In this document: piece after piece, positions 10,140 through 20,678 of the stretch
How positions within the stretch are numbered: the first letter of the stretch is position 1
Layout: each line of letters begins with the position of its first letter
NCBI RefSeq assembly: GCF_002156385.1
Contig: NZ_MVJM01000002.1
Location: 703,816 to 767,815 of the forward strand
Direction of reading: 5' to 3'
Origin: Halalkalibacter urbisdiaboli
GTDB lineage: Bacteria; Bacillota; Bacilli; Bacillales; Bacillaceae_D
Length of the DNA stretch: 64,000 nt
The notes under the pieces: generated by a model
Seen by the model: the letters and a program-made list of their open reading frames with translations, nothing else
The model's database searches: none
Told to the model about the DNA's origin: nothing
Translations under genes and position numbers: made by a program

Positions 10140-11102
10140 CTAGGATTCGCTAAACAGCTTTTTCGAAATGTAGGAGAACATATAAATAATCATTAACAGC
10201 ACAACCGATAACGCTGCTGCATATCCCATTTCAAATCGAATAAATCCGTAATCTTCAATATGGTTTACAATTAATTGACCGGCATAGTTGGGCGTAGGGT
10301 TAGAGCCAGTTAACTGGACCCCAATCACTCCTGTCGCAAATGTGTTTACGATTGCCATAACTGCTCCAAACAGCATTTGAGGCTTCATAGACGGAATCGT
10401 AATATAGATAAGTTCTTGGAACCTGTTTTTAATACCATCAATTGCACCAGCTTCATAAAGAGATTCATCTACATTTAAAACCCCTGCCAGCATCGCCAAG
10501 AATCCAACACCCATACTACTCCATAGCGCTACAATAATCATAATTAACAAAATAAAGCGGGTGTCTTGTAGAAACACTATTGGCTCGGTAATCAATCCCC
10601 AATTTATTAATAGACTGTTCACGTATCCTGACTGGTTCCCACTAAATAGGACCGTCCAAACTACAGCCATCGCTACCCCTTGGGTCATAGATGGAGAATA
10701 GAAGATTAATGCGAGAATCATACGCGGCTTTGCTGTTATTTGAGCTAAACACCAAGCCAGGAGGAAGGCTAAAATATAGCCTCCTGGTCCAACAATAACT
10801 GCAAACAATACGGTATTCGGCAATACATATTGCATAAAGATTTCATCTTGCGTTAACAAATTAATGTAGTTTAAAAAACCTATAAAATCAGGGCTTTCTA
10901 TCGTATTAAAATTTGTAAATGATAGATAGATTGCCATAATAATTGGAATGATGATAAAAAGTGTAAACATTAGAATATAGGGAAGCAAAAAGAGATATGG
11001 GGTCTTTTTGTCCCTTTTGGCTTTTTGCAAATTCCTTTCTGGCCTTTGCATACCGCCTTTCACCTCTACTAACGGCTCGCCCATTTTATCTACCTTTTGC
11101 AT
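10140..11102 (-). CDS. CUT1 ABC sugar transporter permease (MalF type), second pair
   Basis: 320 residues: a hydrophilic N-terminus of about 35, then six transmembrane segments with the EAA loop near residue 220 in the degenerate form [13 protein letters not shown] (Gly replaces the second Ala). ATG 11102 follows CAGGGGGC. It sits between the long binding protein and its partner permease. Confidence 0.9.
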   Translation of the reverse strand: MQKVDKMGEPLVEVKGGMQRPERNLQKAKRDKKTPYLFLLPYILMFTLFIIIPIIMAIYLSFTNFNTIESPDFIGFLNYINLLTQDEIFMQYVLPNTVLFAVIVGPGGYILAFLLAWCLAQITAKPRMILALIFYSPSMTQGVAMAVVWTVLFSGNQSGYVNSLLINWGLITEPIVFLQDTRFILLIMIIVALWSSMGVGFLAMLAGVLNVDESLYEAGAIDGIKNRFQELIYITIPSMKPQMLFGAVMAIVNTFATGVIGVQLTGSNPTPNYAGQLIVNHIEDYGFIRFEMGYAAALSVVLLMIIYMFSYISKKLFSES

Positions 11103-11116
11103 TAAATTGCCCCCTG

Positions 11117-14056
11117 TTACTCAATATTTAACTCTGGATTCGGATAGTGTTGAATCACTTCTCCATTTTCCATATACCTGAATTCCTCCAGCTTTCGGAA
11201 CGTTTCTCGGTTAATACGTTTACTAGCTAAATCAATCGCTGTCCTTAGATTTTCTCCATCTAAAATAATCGAATTATAAGCGTTACTAATTTCCCGTTCT
11301 AGCATATAACTACCTGGAACACGCGGTACCTCTGTTAACCATTCTGTTTGTGCCAAAATGACTTTTTTATGATTTGTCTTCCAAGGCAACCCTTCGTATG
11401 CTTGGATATTTGCAGTGTTCCAAATATATTCCTCTCCATAAGTCGTTTGAAGAGTATTCCCAAACGTAATTTGAGCTTCCTTACTTGACCACCATTTCAA
11501 GAACTCCCATGCTTGCTCGGTCTTATCAGAATCTTTGAAAATGATGTTACTCTCTGCTCCTCCGGCAGACCATCTCTGAACTTCCCCTTCTCCATTTTCA
11601 ATTCCCGGCATTAAGGCGATATCCCAAGAGTTTGCAATCTCAGGTGCTGCGTTCAAGATAAGGTTATACATGAAATAATCAGAGATTCCGATTGGCAACG
11701 AGCCATCTCTAAATTGCTGATAGAAACTCGGCACATCATACGGAGCATTGTAAATCGTAAACAGCTCTGTCAATTGTCTCATCCCTTCGATTGAAGGGTT
11801 TTCATTTAAGTTCGTTCTGCCAATCGTTTCCCCATAAAACTGTCCACCATTTTGATAAATAATTGGCATAGTTCCTTGGAAGAGCTTAAGACCGGGCATA
11901 CCGGCTGTCGGATAAAAGAAATTCATGCCTTTTCTTTGCAATTCAGGCAGGTAGGTTCTTAGTTGGTCAACCGTTTCTGGAACTGGTAGACTTAAAGAAT
12001 CCAAAATGTCTTTCCGATAAAATAACACCCAGAAATTCATCGTATCTGGCAAGGCATAAATCCCGTTCTCTACTGTCGCGGGAACATGTAGTCCTGCAGG
12101 AAATCTTGTTTTCACTTCCTCGAAATCCTCAAACTCAGTTAAATCCTGTAATGCTCCTCTTATTGCAATCTCAAAAGGAAGTGCATAATTCACACCTACT
12201 GCAACATCCGGGGCTTCATCGGCAGCATTCGCCAAAATCAATTTATTTTGATCAGGCATAATCGATAAGTCAACCTTGATACCCGTTTCAGGTGTAAATT
12301 GTTCATCAATCATCTGTTGAATGATTTCAATATATTGTCTAGGACGGTTTATCCACACTTGAACATGATCTGGATTTTTATTATCGACGGAATAATCTTG
12401 TTCACCGAAGGACCGGACTAAACGCTCTACTTTAGAATATTGTTTATAGAAAAAGCTTTTCTTACTAGGGATATCATCCGAATTTTGATAGAAATAAAAT
12501 TCATCTAGTGCGACCCCATTATCATTTATATCTTGTAGTAAATTTCCTAAATAAGCTGTGATAGAGTTCGTTCCTGTTGATAATTCATTTTTTCTTACGA
12601 TTAATTTATCCACATCACGAGCCAAGCTTCTTAGTTGCTTTTCAGCAATATCCAATGATGAAAACGCACCAATTCCATCCACCGTTGGATTAAATGTTTG
12701 CATATTTCCGTATAGTTCTCCCATCTCATCTGCCCATGCAAGTAACTGCTCGGTAACACCTGGAACAAACTCTTCAACATCAATATCTCGATTTCGGTCT
12801 ACAATAGGCCCCGCCAAGTTGTTTAATTCAAGAGATAATAATTGAATTTCACTGATTAAGCGTTCTACCGCTTCTATCGTAGGTTTAATGTGGTCTAGAC
12901 TAATCGCAAAGCTTATTGAATGCTTGCCCGCGTCTAAATAAATTGGAATGTTCTCTCCTGTTTCCGGATTCTGAATCGTCGTATTCGTAAAATCCGATAC
13001 ATAATCGAACGGATAATGCTTAAATTGTTTAAACGGGATCTCGTCATCTATTAATATATTCATAAAAACTGGGAAGTCGTCTTTAGCTTTTTGTCTATAA
13101 TTCATTCCTAAATAATAATATCCATCTTCTTCAATCTCGAATTCATATGTGACCATGTGCCCAGGGTTTTTAAATGAATTATCGTCTAAATAATTCAGGA
13201 CTCGCTTACTAGAGCTATATGGAGTCAAATCAACATTAAAGGAGGCACCAGCTCGAATGGATGAATCATTTCGGTAGGCAATATCTTCTCCCTGAACAAG
13301 CACAAATCTATTTCCTGAAACTTCTGAATTTTTATAGTCTTCTAAACTTTCAGGAGAGGAAATCAATAAGGATTGAATGACGATATTTCCTTCAATCACC
13401 TTAAGAGCTATCTCATTTTCACCTTTATCTAACTGAAGTAAGAATGGCTCACTTGAACGGTAGCTAGAATCTCCAATGAATTTATCTTGCCACTCAATCA
13501 CTTTCATTGGCTGGGGAACGATTTCGTTTCCATACTTATCTTTCGGAATAATTTCTGGTGATCTCCATTTACTTTCAAAAACAAGATTTCTCAACTCATA
13601 AAAAGGGAATTGGCCATTTAGTTTCATTTCCATCTGTGTAGGTAGTACATTTTCATTATCACTTAAGTAGGTGACCCCTATATAATACAAAGCACTCTCG
13701 GGAGCATTGATTCGTAGTATCGCTTCCTCATTTTGCTCGATTCTAACAACACTTGTTCCATCATACTGATCTAAAAATGATGAATCCGTAACGAGGTCCC
13801 CTACGTTTTCTAAAACAATGTCATTCCCTGCGTACTGATTCATCTTTGCTTCCGTTATATACGTACTGTACTTTTCTGTTAAACTAGATGAAGGCTGTTC
13901 AGATGTACCTGAATCTTTTGCTGCTGTATCTTGATTTTTTAAATCTTCAGCACTTACATTTGAAATCAGGATTTGTGAATTTATCAAGATAGTAGCCAAT
14001 ATTATTAAAAACATTTTTCTTACCTTCATACGAATCAAAACAATCCCCCCAACCAT
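11117..14056 (-). CDS. Very long (979 aa) ABC solute-binding protein with N-terminal beta-sandwich modules
   Basis: Secreted or membrane-anchored protein; first gene of the operon. The N-terminus contains a hydrophobic signal ([18 protein letters not shown]) without a clear lipobox Cys. Residues about 60-400 hold two repeated beta-rich modules (compare [26 protein letters not shown] and [20 protein letters not shown]), which look like carbohydrate-binding sandwiches. Residues about 560-930 form a family 1 solute-binding fold ([43 protein letters not shown]). Ordinary CUT1 binding proteins are 420-550 residues, so this one carries about 500 extra. Start is uncertain: ATG 14056 has a weak site, while TTG 14038 lies 6 nt after a run of six G. 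Confidence 0.85.
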   Translation of the reverse strand: MVGGIVLIRMKVRKMFLIILATILINSQILISNVSAEDLKNQDTAAKDSGTSEQPSSSLTEKYSTYITEAKMNQYAGNDIVLENVGDLVTDSSFLDQYDGTSVVRIEQNEEAILRINAPESALYYIGVTYLSDNENVLPTQMEMKLNGQFPFYELRNLVFESKWRSPEIIPKDKYGNEIVPQPMKVIEWQDKFIGDSSYRSSEPFLLQLDKGENEIALKVIEGNIVIQSLLISSPESLEDYKNSEVSGNRFVLVQGEDIAYRNDSSIRAGASFNVDLTPYSSSKRVLNYLDDNSFKNPGHMVTYEFEIEEDGYYYLGMNYRQKAKDDFPVFMNILIDDEIPFKQFKHYPFDYVSDFTNTTIQNPETGENIPIYLDAGKHSISFAISLDHIKPTIEAVERLISEIQLLSLELNNLAGPIVDRNRDIDVEEFVPGVTEQLLAWADEMGELYGNMQTFNPTVDGIGAFSSLDIAEKQLRSLARDVDKLIVRKNELSTGTNSITAYLGNLLQDINDNGVALDEFYFYQNSDDIPSKKSFFYKQYSKVERLVRSFGEQDYSVDNKNPDHVQVWINRPRQYIEIIQQMIDEQFTPETGIKVDLSIMPDQNKLILANAADEAPDVAVGVNYALPFEIAIRGALQDLTEFEDFEEVKTRFPAGLHVPATVENGIYALPDTMNFWVLFYRKDILDSLSLPVPETVDQLRTYLPELQRKGMNFFYPTAGMPGLKLFQGTMPIIYQNGGQFYGETIGRTNLNENPSIEGMRQLTELFTIYNAPYDVPSFYQQFRDGSLPIGISDYFMYNLILNAAPEIANSWDIALMPGIENGEGEVQRWSAGGAESNIIFKDSDKTEQAWEFLKWWSSKEAQITFGNTLQTTYGEEYIWNTANIQAYEGLPWKTNHKKVILAQTEWLTEVPRVPGSYMLEREISNAYNSIILDGENLRTAIDLASKRINRETFRKLEEFRYMENGEVIQHYPNPELNIE

Positions 14057-14138
14057 TCACTCATTATGGCTCTTTCATTTTTAAAATAGTATTGTTTAAT
14101 AATACAAGACTAAGTACGGAATCTTACCATTCTACCCA

Positions 14139-14167
14139 ATTATCTAATCCAAAGCTCTTTACTTCAA
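14139..14167 (-). promoter_or_regulatory. Sigma-A promoter of the large sugar operon
   Basis: TTGAAG (14167-14162) and GATAAT (14144-14139) are separated by 17 nt, giving a leader of about 75 nt to ATG 14056. No other good -35/-10 pair was found in this gap. Confidence 0.6.
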
Positions 14168-14175
14168 AAACCATT

Positions 14176-14189
14176 ATAAAGCGCTTACA
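14176..14189 (-). promoter_or_regulatory. cre/LacI-type operator upstream of the sugar operon promoter
   Basis: TGTAAGCGCTTTAT on the minus strand matches the CcpA cre consensus TGWAARCGYTWNCW at 13 of 14 positions. It ends a few bases upstream of the -35 box. A position upstream of -35 would suit activation or a LacI-family regulator other than CcpA. The rest of the 14057-14640 gap is A+T-rich with no gene visible. Confidence 0.5.
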
Positions 14190-14569
14190 TTTAAGGTAAA
14201 AAAGAACGTTTGATTAAAGATTTAGATTCCAAAAACCTAAACATTAATAAATAGGTTTATTTATTAGTTATTATATTTATTAATGTTTGAAGTGTCAATA
14301 GAAATAATCACACCTCTATACATTTTTTTCCTCACTCTAATTTCCATGATATAGTCAAGTATTTCATTCGTAATGCTAGCTTTCATATCAGAATTCAACC
14401 GTTAATCAGTTTCGTTTTGCTATTTACCATACGTTTTAAAATCAGCTATCCCGATTACTAGATTTGTATATATATTAATATTTAAACTAATCATTTGTTT
14501 ATATTATTTTAATGGCTACTATTTTATTTAACACTATATTTTATTAAAATAACACCCCCCATTTTAAGG

Positions 14570-14616
14570 ATAAAAAAAATGCGCTTTTAAAGGGGAATAT
14601 CACCTTTAAAAGCGCT
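14570..14616 (-). terminator. Intrinsic terminator of the rraA-like gene
   Basis: A perfect 13-bp stem (14581-14593 with 14603-14615, loop 9 nt) followed on the minus strand by eight U (14579-14572). It lies 25 nt past the stop of the RraA-like gene and insulates the downstream operon. Confidence 0.9.
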
Positions 14617-14640
14617 CATTTAATTATAAAAACACGGTTA

Positions 14641-15123
14641 TTATATTAGTTTATCTTTTGAAACTAATATACCATCTCGATCAATATAAGTATAATGATT
14701 CGGTACCCAGTCAACTCCAGCAAAATGAACTGGAATATCTTGCTCTCCTTTTCCTTCGTTCACACTTAAAATTGGATTCGTTCCAATAGCTAGGATTCCG
14801 ATATCCATTTCATTAATTAGGGCTATATCACGAATACATCCATAGATTATAATTCCTGATACACCTCTCATGACGGCTGCCTCTACTAATTCCTTTCCAA
14901 CTAAAGCAGAACGACGAGACCCCGAACCATGTACAACGACGACACTACCCTTTTCAGCAGTTTCAATCAGCTTTTTCACAAGGCCAATATCTTCATATAC
15001 TTTAACCGTAACAATTGGACCTGAAAAGACCTTATGTTTTCCGTAGTACTCTAATAAAGAACCTTCAGCTACAACAATAGTTGATCCGTATTTATCACAT
15101 AATGCAGAAGTAGTGAAACTCAA
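14641..15123 (-). CDS. RraA-like protein (possible hydroxy-oxoacid aldolase)
   Basis: 160 residues, typical RraA length. Family motifs visible: VVVHGSGSRRSALVGKELVEAA and GIIIYGCIRDIALINEMDIGILAIGTNP, the Arg-Asp pair of which binds the metal/substrate in RraA-fold aldolases. The start is TTG 15123 with AGGAGGGG seven nt upstream. In Gram-positive bacteria such proteins are usually 4-hydroxy-4-methyl-2-oxoglutarate aldolase or oxaloacetate decarboxylase rather than RNase E inhibitors. Location between two GH43 loci suggests sugar-acid metabolism, but this is only context. Confidence 0.8.
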   Translation of the reverse strand: MSFTTSALCDKYGSTIVVAEGSLLEYYGKHKVFSGPIVTVKVYEDIGLVKKLIETAEKGSVVVVHGSGSRRSALVGKELVEAAVMRGVSGIIIYGCIRDIALINEMDIGILAIGTNPILSVNEGKGEQDIPVHFAGVDWVPNHYTYIDRDGILVSKDKLI

Positions 15124-15220
15124 GCAAAGCCCCTCCTAATATCATTCATCCTATTTAAAAGAACGTTCATTATCCTTACACGAAGCCTATTCGCTCCATA
15201 CCAATGATCAAAACACTACC

Positions 15221-16717
15221 TTAGTTAATCTTGCTTCCCCAAACTGCAACTCCATCTGTTGATAGCGTTGTAAATGTCAACACATATCGTTTTGAGCTTT
15301 CATCCCATTGGCGAACAAAGACACCATCATAGGTTACATCATCGATGACTAATTCCACCCTGTTTTCATCAATAAGCTTCCACTCGCCCACTGCTTCACC
15401 TGTAATCGTACGATCCTGTTCTAGTTGAATAACCGTTGATTCTTTTATGTCTGCTGAAATGTCTTTGCCATGATTAATGAATTTATAATCTCCAATGATA
15501 TCTTGTTCCGAAATTTCTTCTAGAACCTCGCCCGCATAACGATACGGGGCCACCACCGGCCATCCTTCTTCGTTCATAAACATTTGATGAACTCGAATTT
15601 CATGCGTTTCTCCTCTTCCAGGGAAACGTGTATGGAAAATTAGGAATTGCTGTCCAGTCTCTTCATCGTAATAAGCTGAATTATGTCCTGGAGAAACATA
15701 TCCTACCTCTCTACCTGTACCTTCTTCCTCTGCCTCACGCTTAAAGAGGAAATTCCCCATTAACTTCACACCATAAGGCTCAATTGAACGGTCATCAAAT
15801 AGAGGTTTATTAGGATCAGCCTTTACGTTGATCATGTCATTCCCTTCCGAATCATAGTATGGTCCATCAGGGTTTTCTGAACGAACAACACGCATATTAT
15901 AGCCACCTACCTTATCAAGACCACCATAAGACAGATGCATATAATAATAGTCAGTTTCTGGACTATAAATAACAAACGGCCCCTCAATTCTACTATGGTT
16001 ACCACCTAATAGCTTCTTACCATAGCCTTGGTCCGGAAGCGGGAAACCTGTATCTTTATCCATTTCAAGGATGAAAATACCACCAGAATAAGAGCCATAC
16101 ATCATCCAAAGCTTTCCGTCCTTATCAAAAAACGTATGCGGATCCACTACATTTGGATGAATCGTAGCATCGTAAATTTTCCCATCTTCACTCGCTTCTC
16201 CCCACATTCCTGATTTCAAAAAGATCCCTAAGTCTTTATAAGGACCTTCAATATGGTCAGAAACAGCAACGCCAAGCGCCGAACGAGGTGAATCTCCACG
16301 GCAGGCATTATAATACATATAAAATTTACCATCCTCAAGCTGAACAACATCAGCTGCCCAAAGAGTATCACTTTCAGCCCATTCGAATGTTTCCTTCAAT
16401 TCCTCAAGAGGATCTTCAATAAGCGGATTCGTTTTATTTACACCCGAAGCGACTTGATCCCACTGCATTAGATCAGCCGTTTTTGCTGCCGCTAAATGTG
16501 AACCAAAGACATAAAAGGTATCGTCTACTTTTATAACAGACGGATCATGAACGGATGCATCTCTAAACACTGGCTCTTCCCCTCGCGTTTCTACTTTCGA
16601 TTCTTCAGAAACAATTTCTGTTTTTGTCAAGTAAACGATTGCAATAATAACTATGATAAAACTAATGACTAGTACCCATCGTTTACGCGTTAACGTTTTA
16701 ACCAAAACTTTACTCAT
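15221..16717 (-). CDS. GH43 endo-1,5-alpha-L-arabinanase-type enzyme, membrane anchored
   Basis: 498 residues. A positively charged N-terminus and one transmembrane helix (about 13-30, no obvious cleavage site) suggest surface anchoring. The GH43 propeller carries Asp58 (SVHDPSVI, base), Asp192 (NVVDPHTF, modulator) and Glu245 (SRIEGPFVI, acid), the layout of AbnB/Abn2-type arabinanases. A His in SPGHNSAY is typical of the metal site of this group. The last about 90 residues form the small beta-barrel found at the C-terminus of long arabinanases. It probably cuts the arabinan backbone of pectin outside the cell and feeds the downstream transporters. ATG 16717 has its G-rich site very close, so the exact start is uncertain. 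Confidence 0.85.
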   Translation of the reverse strand: MSKVLVKTLTRKRWVLVISFIIVIIAIVYLTKTEIVSEESKVETRGEEPVFRDASVHDPSVIKVDDTFYVFGSHLAAAKTADLMQWDQVASGVNKTNPLIEDPLEELKETFEWAESDTLWAADVVQLEDGKFYMYYNACRGDSPRSALGVAVSDHIEGPYKDLGIFLKSGMWGEASEDGKIYDATIHPNVVDPHTFFDKDGKLWMMYGSYSGGIFILEMDKDTGFPLPDQGYGKKLLGGNHSRIEGPFVIYSPETDYYYMHLSYGGLDKVGGYNMRVVRSENPDGPYYDSEGNDMINVKADPNKPLFDDRSIEPYGVKLMGNFLFKREAEEEGTGREVGYVSPGHNSAYYDEETGQQFLIFHTRFPGRGETHEIRVHQMFMNEEGWPVVAPYRYAGEVLEEISEQDIIGDYKFINHGKDISADIKESTVIQLEQDRTITGEAVGEWKLIDENRVELVIDDVTYDGVFVRQWDESSKRYVLTFTTLSTDGVAVWGSKIN

Positions 16718-16738
16718 CCCCTTTTAAATAAACATATA

Positions 16739-16767
16739 TATTAACTAGGTTAATAGAAAGTTAATTA
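16739..16767. promoter_or_regulatory. Repeated TTAAC/GTTAA half-sites upstream of the arabinanase gene
   Basis: Three TTAA(C)/GTTAA half-sites occur within 29 nt in front of the GH43 gene, and similar ones (CATTAACC, TTATTAACTTTTTAAC) occur at about 17929-17962 in front of the adjacent ArsR-type regulator. They may be its operator. The region is A+T-rich, so chance is possible. Confidence 0.25.
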
Positions 16768-16867
16768 TATTGCAAATGTATGTTTGTTGAAATTAATAGA
16801 GAAACAACAGCAGCCATTAAATGCTTTCTACGAATTCAGACTCTAAAAACAATATCCAAAACATAAA

Positions 16868-16955
16868 ATCCCCTTTTTCGTAACATAAAGTTTAACGAAA
16901 AAAGGGGGTTATTCCAAGGGCACTGAAAAAGGGTGGGTTTCCCTTTTTCAGTGCC
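16868..16955 (-). terminator. Two tandem terminator hairpins after the ArsR-type regulator
   Basis: Hairpin one: 16941-16955 with 16919-16933, a perfect 15-bp stem (GGCACTGAAAAAGGG and its complement). Hairpin two: 16894-16908 with 16870-16881, built on CGAAAAA/GGGG. The first belongs to a palindrome family found repeatedly in this window (19038, 25440, 54026). Confidence 0.7.
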
Positions 16956-16959
16956 TATG

Positions 16960-17889
16960 TCATGAAGAACGATTTTCTGGTGGCTCTTTCGAATAATATA
17001 GTCGGAAAACGATGTCATTATTGTAGTTACCAAAACCAGATCCAAAGATCGTAACACCGCCGACGTTCTTAGCATCTGCATCAACCGCTATTCGAAATAC
17101 CCATTGCTTGTTCGCAATTTGAATATCATCAATCGTCACATCCGAAATTTTGTTTCCATCAATATAGGTACCATCCAATGTAACCCGTAAAAACTTCATA
17201 ATCCCATACTGATTAATAACCCTAGGCCACCAATCAGGAGTATACTTACCAGGTGAATCTCCAAAGTCACCCGGACTCGTCCATGTGCCCAATGTTACAT
17301 TGTTTAAAGTAAACGTAATATCCGAAGGCCAATTATCGTTCGTAAATGGCGCTTCCGAGGACAATTCAATCGAAATCTCAAGCTCCTCCGGAATCTCCGT
17401 AGCTAATAAAAAATTCGCTACCTTATACTCTATATACCCTTGACCAAACCAAAGGATTTTCGCATTTACCCGCTGAGGATCCAAAAAATACCGTGGTTCA
17501 TCAAATTCACCTATAAACTTTTCAACTGTAGCTAAGCCACAGGTAGGTGTAACGAAGAAGTCCGTATAATGACCAACAGATACCTCTGTTTGATGAAATT
17601 CCTTCACTAACACTTGCTGAGATGGGAACGTAATTTCCAATTTGTCTCGACATAAGATACATAGCTTTTGAACACCAGCTCGACCTGGAATCATTTCAGT
17701 ACGGATAATTCCTGCATTTTCGAGTTTCTTAATATGCTTAGTCATAATTGCACTACTTAACCCTGTTGCTTCAGCCAATTCTTTGATATTCATAGATTTA
17801 ACCGCTAACAACTGAATAATGGTCAATCGTACCTTACTAGCAAGCGCCTCATATACAGGAAGGGAATCCTTGGAAATATCTAGTTGCAT
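16960..17889 (-). CDS. ArsR-type transcriptional regulator with large C-terminal beta-rich sensor domain
   Basis: 309 residues, about three times a normal ArsR protein. Residues 10-80 are a winged helix (LASKVRLTIIQLLAVKSMNIKELAEATGLSSAIMTKHIKKLENAGII). A Cys-x2-Cys (LCILCRD, about 77-80) closes it. From about 130 on there is a beta-sandwich (ILWFGQGYIEYKVANFLL; WWPRVINQYGIMKFLRVTLDGTYIDG; VTIFGSGFGNYNNDIVFRLYY) of the kind expected for a sugar-binding domain. ATG 17889 follows GGAGGTGG. It is divergent from nothing and directly upstream of the GH43 arabinanase, so I infer that it senses a plant-sugar ligand and controls that locus. Confidence 0.75.
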   Translation of the reverse strand: MQLDISKDSLPVYEALASKVRLTIIQLLAVKSMNIKELAEATGLSSAIMTKHIKKLENAGIIRTEMIPGRAGVQKLCILCRDKLEITFPSQQVLVKEFHQTEVSVGHYTDFFVTPTCGLATVEKFIGEFDEPRYFLDPQRVNAKILWFGQGYIEYKVANFLLATEIPEELEISIELSSEAPFTNDNWPSDITFTLNNVTLGTWTSPGDFGDSPGKYTPDWWPRVINQYGIMKFLRVTLDGTYIDGNKISDVTIDDIQIANKQWVFRIAVDADAKNVGGVTIFGSGFGNYNNDIVFRLYYSKEPPENRSS

Positions 17890-18290
17890 ATACCACCTCC
17901 GTCAAGTATGTCATTAACCTTTATGTAAATGATATTACAATGTTATTAACTTTTTAACAAGTCTAAGTAATAAAAAATTATTCTTATATGCAAAACATTT
18001 ATTAGACAGGACTTTTCTCTGATTTTTTAAAAATAGTAATTTATGATGAAGGAATTAACAACTAGACACTTCAGTTTTTGTCGAAAAATAACAAACCTTT
18101 TTACCTATCATTACAAATGAAATAGTGATACCGATTTTTTTAATAGGTCTAAATAACTTAGTGATTTAAGTTTTCGTTAATCGAGACCTCATAACACGTA
18201 CGAAAATGGGATTTGCTACTTATGTGATAGGATTTTAGAATTGCTATAATTAATTGAAGTTATGAAAATATTGAAAATGGAGGATAAAAC
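17890..18290. other. Gap between regulator and SLH gene
   Basis: A+T-rich. It holds the TTAAC half-sites near 17929-17962 and, near 18240, TTGCTATAATTAATTG just before the SLH gene, a likely -10 region. Nothing else recognisable. Confidence 0.4.
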
Positions 18291-18893
18291 ATGAAAGTCA
18301 TTTATCTATTTTTAGCAATCATTCTTATACTACCCGTTTTTAGCAGTTCAGTTCACGCGAGAGAAAAGTACTCTGATATCAACAGCTCACATTGGGCATT
18401 TGCCGAAATTAATTATTTAAGTGCAAAAGGTATTATTAACGGACATAGCGACGGTTCATTTAAACCAAATAAATCAATTAATCGCATTGACGCAGCAAAA
18501 ATGATTGCTCTTGCATTAGATTTAACTATAAAAAACAGACCAAACCCTAATTTTTCCGATATGAAGCCTGGTGATTATGGCTATGAATACGCCGCGACTC
18601 TTTCTGATGAGGGTATTATGACAGGAAGACGAGGAGAATTCAAACCACACGAGCCGTTAACTCGTGCTGAGATGGCGAAGATTATTACGATTGCTTTTAA
18701 ACTTACCTTCTACCATGATGCTAAGTTTAAAGATGTACCTAATGACTACTGGGCTTTTGATTATATTAATATTCTAGCCGCAAACGATATAACCCTCGGC
18801 AAAGAGCGAAACATCTTCGCTCCTAATGATTTTACAACACGTGCAGAATTTTCTGTATTTATGGCTCGAGCTCTTGATGATAATTTCAAATAG
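18291..18893 (+). CDS. S-layer homology (SLH) domain protein
   Basis: 200 residues: a signal peptide ending near VHA-RE (about residue 24) and then three SLH repeats (about 27-78, 84-133 and 142-192). Each ends in the cell-wall-binding signature (NRIDAAKM, TRAEMAKI, TRAEFSVF). Three SLH repeats bind pyruvylated secondary cell-wall polymer. There is no other domain, so the protein is an SLH-only surface protein. ATG 18291 follows TGGAGGATAAAAC. It is a single-gene unit closed by the hairpins at 18969-19074. Confidence 0.9.
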   Translation: MKVIYLFLAIILILPVFSSSVHAREKYSDINSSHWAFAEINYLSAKGIINGHSDGSFKPNKSINRIDAAKMIALALDLTIKNRPNPNFSDMKPGDYGYEYAATLSDEGIMTGRRGEFKPHEPLTRAEMAKIITIAFKLTFYHDAKFKDVPNDYWAFDYINILAANDITLGKERNIFAPNDFTTRAEFSVFMARALDDNFK

Positions 18894-18968
18894 AAAACAT
18901 TAGTATCTTTCTCTAGACGAGCTAGCTTTCAGATGTCCCAGAAGCTCAAAACTTTTTGGGAGAAACGA

Positions 18969-19074
18969 CTGAAAAAGTTAAAAATTAACCTTTTCAGCCT
19001 CTCGATTAAATAGCAATAACTCCGCACATTGCTTCGAGGGCATTGAAAAAAGGAAGCACCCTTTTTCAGTGCCC
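18969..19074. terminator. Hairpins between convergent SLH and MATE genes, with partial repeat copy
   Basis: 18969-18997 folds as CTGAAAA/TTTTCAG with a short loop. 19038-19053 pairs with 19059-19074 (GGGCAtTGAAAAA type) and works in either direction. Between them, 19015-19037 contains the reverse complement of the repeat core GAAGCAATGTGCGGAG seen in the larger repeats at 25.4, 27.7, 43.8 and 54.1 kb. Confidence 0.65.
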
Positions 19075-19111
19075 TCTTTCGGGACATTTAAAACAAAGAC
19101 TTCCCCTTTTA

Positions 19112-20461
19112 TTAACCTGCTTTCCGCCGTTGAACAATACGCAGTCGCACGAGAAAGCCTATTGCCGCACAAGTCAAACCGAGAGTTATCCCAACCCACA
19201 AACCAAACGGACCTAAGCTAGTAAACATCGCTAACCATATACCCACGGGTATTCCAATAATCCAATATGACGTAAAGGCCGTAATAAACGGAATCTTCAC
19301 ATCCTTATAGCCCCTTAACACTCCCTGCAACCCAGATTGGGCCGCGTCGGATAGTTGATATACAATCGCAATAAGAAAGAACTGCTTGGCCATCTCGACA
19401 ACAGCTCGATCCTCTGTAAAAAGGTAAGCGACTCTCTCTCTAAAGAAATAAAGAAACACAGCCGCAACAGCTAATATCATCATCCCTCCCACAACACCTA
19501 GCCGTCCGTATTGTTTCGCATCACGTAGCTTCCCGCCACCAACTGAGAAACCGACGACAATCGTTAATGCCATGGAAATGCTTAACGGAATCATAAAAAT
19601 GAGTGACGTAAAACTAAGTGCAATTTGATGGGCGGCAACCGTTACGGTTGTAAACATCGTCCCAATTAATAAAGTGACGACAGCAAAGATACTAGATTCG
19701 AAAAAAATCGAGAGTCCAATCGGTATACCAATCGCCAATTGCTCCTTCCATTCTCGCCAAGAAGGCCTCACCCATTTTACAAAAATTCGATAACGTCGAA
19801 TAATCGTAATTCGAAACGTCATCCAAATACTCAAAAATAAGATAATCCAATACGTAAGCGCCGTTGCATAGCCTGCTCCAATTCCACCAAGAGCCGGAAA
19901 GCCAAACTTCCCGAAAATTAAACAGTAATTCAATATCACATTAAAAGGTACTGCCAAAATCGTAATCACCATCGTAATTCGTGTAAACCCTTGCCCATCG
20001 AAGAAATTCCTTAGGACATTAGCTAAAAATAAAGGAATTAGTCCAATTGATAAGCCCATTAAATAATGATAAGAAATATGATAAACACTTGCCTCTAGCT
20101 TCATTAAGTCTAATATCGGCTCAAGAAATACAAATCCACCAATAGCCACAACAATAGCAAGGAGGATCGATAAATAAATAGCTTGAGTGACAGAACTTGA
20201 AATTTTCTCGCGCTCATTCGCTCCGATTAACTGAGCGACAATCGGCGTAACCGCTAATAGAACTCCATTAATCCCTGTAAAAACCGGCATCCATAAACTA
20301 GAACCGATCGCAACACCTGCTAAATCATTCGTCCCTACCCGCCCCGACATCATCGTATCCACTAAATTCATCGCATATAAACTAATTTGAGTAATCATAA
20401 TCGGCCATAAAATTGAGAGAAACAAGCGAACTTTTCCCCTCAACGTTTCTGCATAATACAT
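19112..20461 (-). CDS. MATE family efflux transporter
   Basis: About 449 residues with 12 predicted transmembrane helices in two homologous halves. Typical NorM/MATE features are WPIMITQISLYAMNLVDTMMSGRVG at the N-terminus and its counterpart IPIGLSIFFESSIFAVVTLLIGTM in the second half. Such proteins export cationic drugs or metabolites using Na+ or H+. I chose ATG 20461, five nt after GAGGGTG; an in-frame start at 20506 would add 15 residues without a membrane function. Confidence 0.9.
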   Translation of the reverse strand: MYYAETLRGKVRLFLSILWPIMITQISLYAMNLVDTMMSGRVGTNDLAGVAIGSSLWMPVFTGINGVLLAVTPIVAQLIGANEREKISSSVTQAIYLSILLAIVVAIGGFVFLEPILDLMKLEASVYHISYHYLMGLSIGLIPLFLANVLRNFFDGQGFTRITMVITILAVPFNVILNYCLIFGKFGFPALGGIGAGYATALTYWIILFLSIWMTFRITIIRRYRIFVKWVRPSWREWKEQLAIGIPIGLSIFFESSIFAVVTLLIGTMFTTVTVAAHQIALSFTSLIFMIPLSISMALTIVVGFSVGGGKLRDAKQYGRLGVVGGMMILAVAAVFLYFFRERVAYLFTEDRAVVEMAKQFFLIAIVYQLSDAAQSGLQGVLRGYKDVKIPFITAFTSYWIIGIPVGIWLAMFTSLGPFGLWVGITLGLTCAAIGFLVRLRIVQRRKAG

Positions 20462-20593
20462 ATCGACACCCTCACTTATCTTTTCACAAAACAAAATGCC
20501 AGCCAATTCTATCAGGTATCCCCTTCACTTTCAATCGGCACAAGAATCCGCCTAAAAAAAGAGGATATCCCAAAAGCTCAAGGTGTGCATAAA

Positions 20594-20637
20594 GGCTGTG
20601 CCAAAAGATTTTAAAAAAACAACCTATCGGCACAGCC
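20594..20637. terminator. Hairpin downstream of the acetyltransferase gene
   Basis: GGCTGTGCC (20594-20602) pairs with GGCACAGCC (20629-20637). The same stem arm with the same loop sequence reappears at 25391, where the two arms are separated by a repeat of about 250 nt. Confidence 0.55.
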
Positions 20638-20678
20638 CCCCATTTTTCTTAAACTAACTACAAAACAGTTTACTCTTC

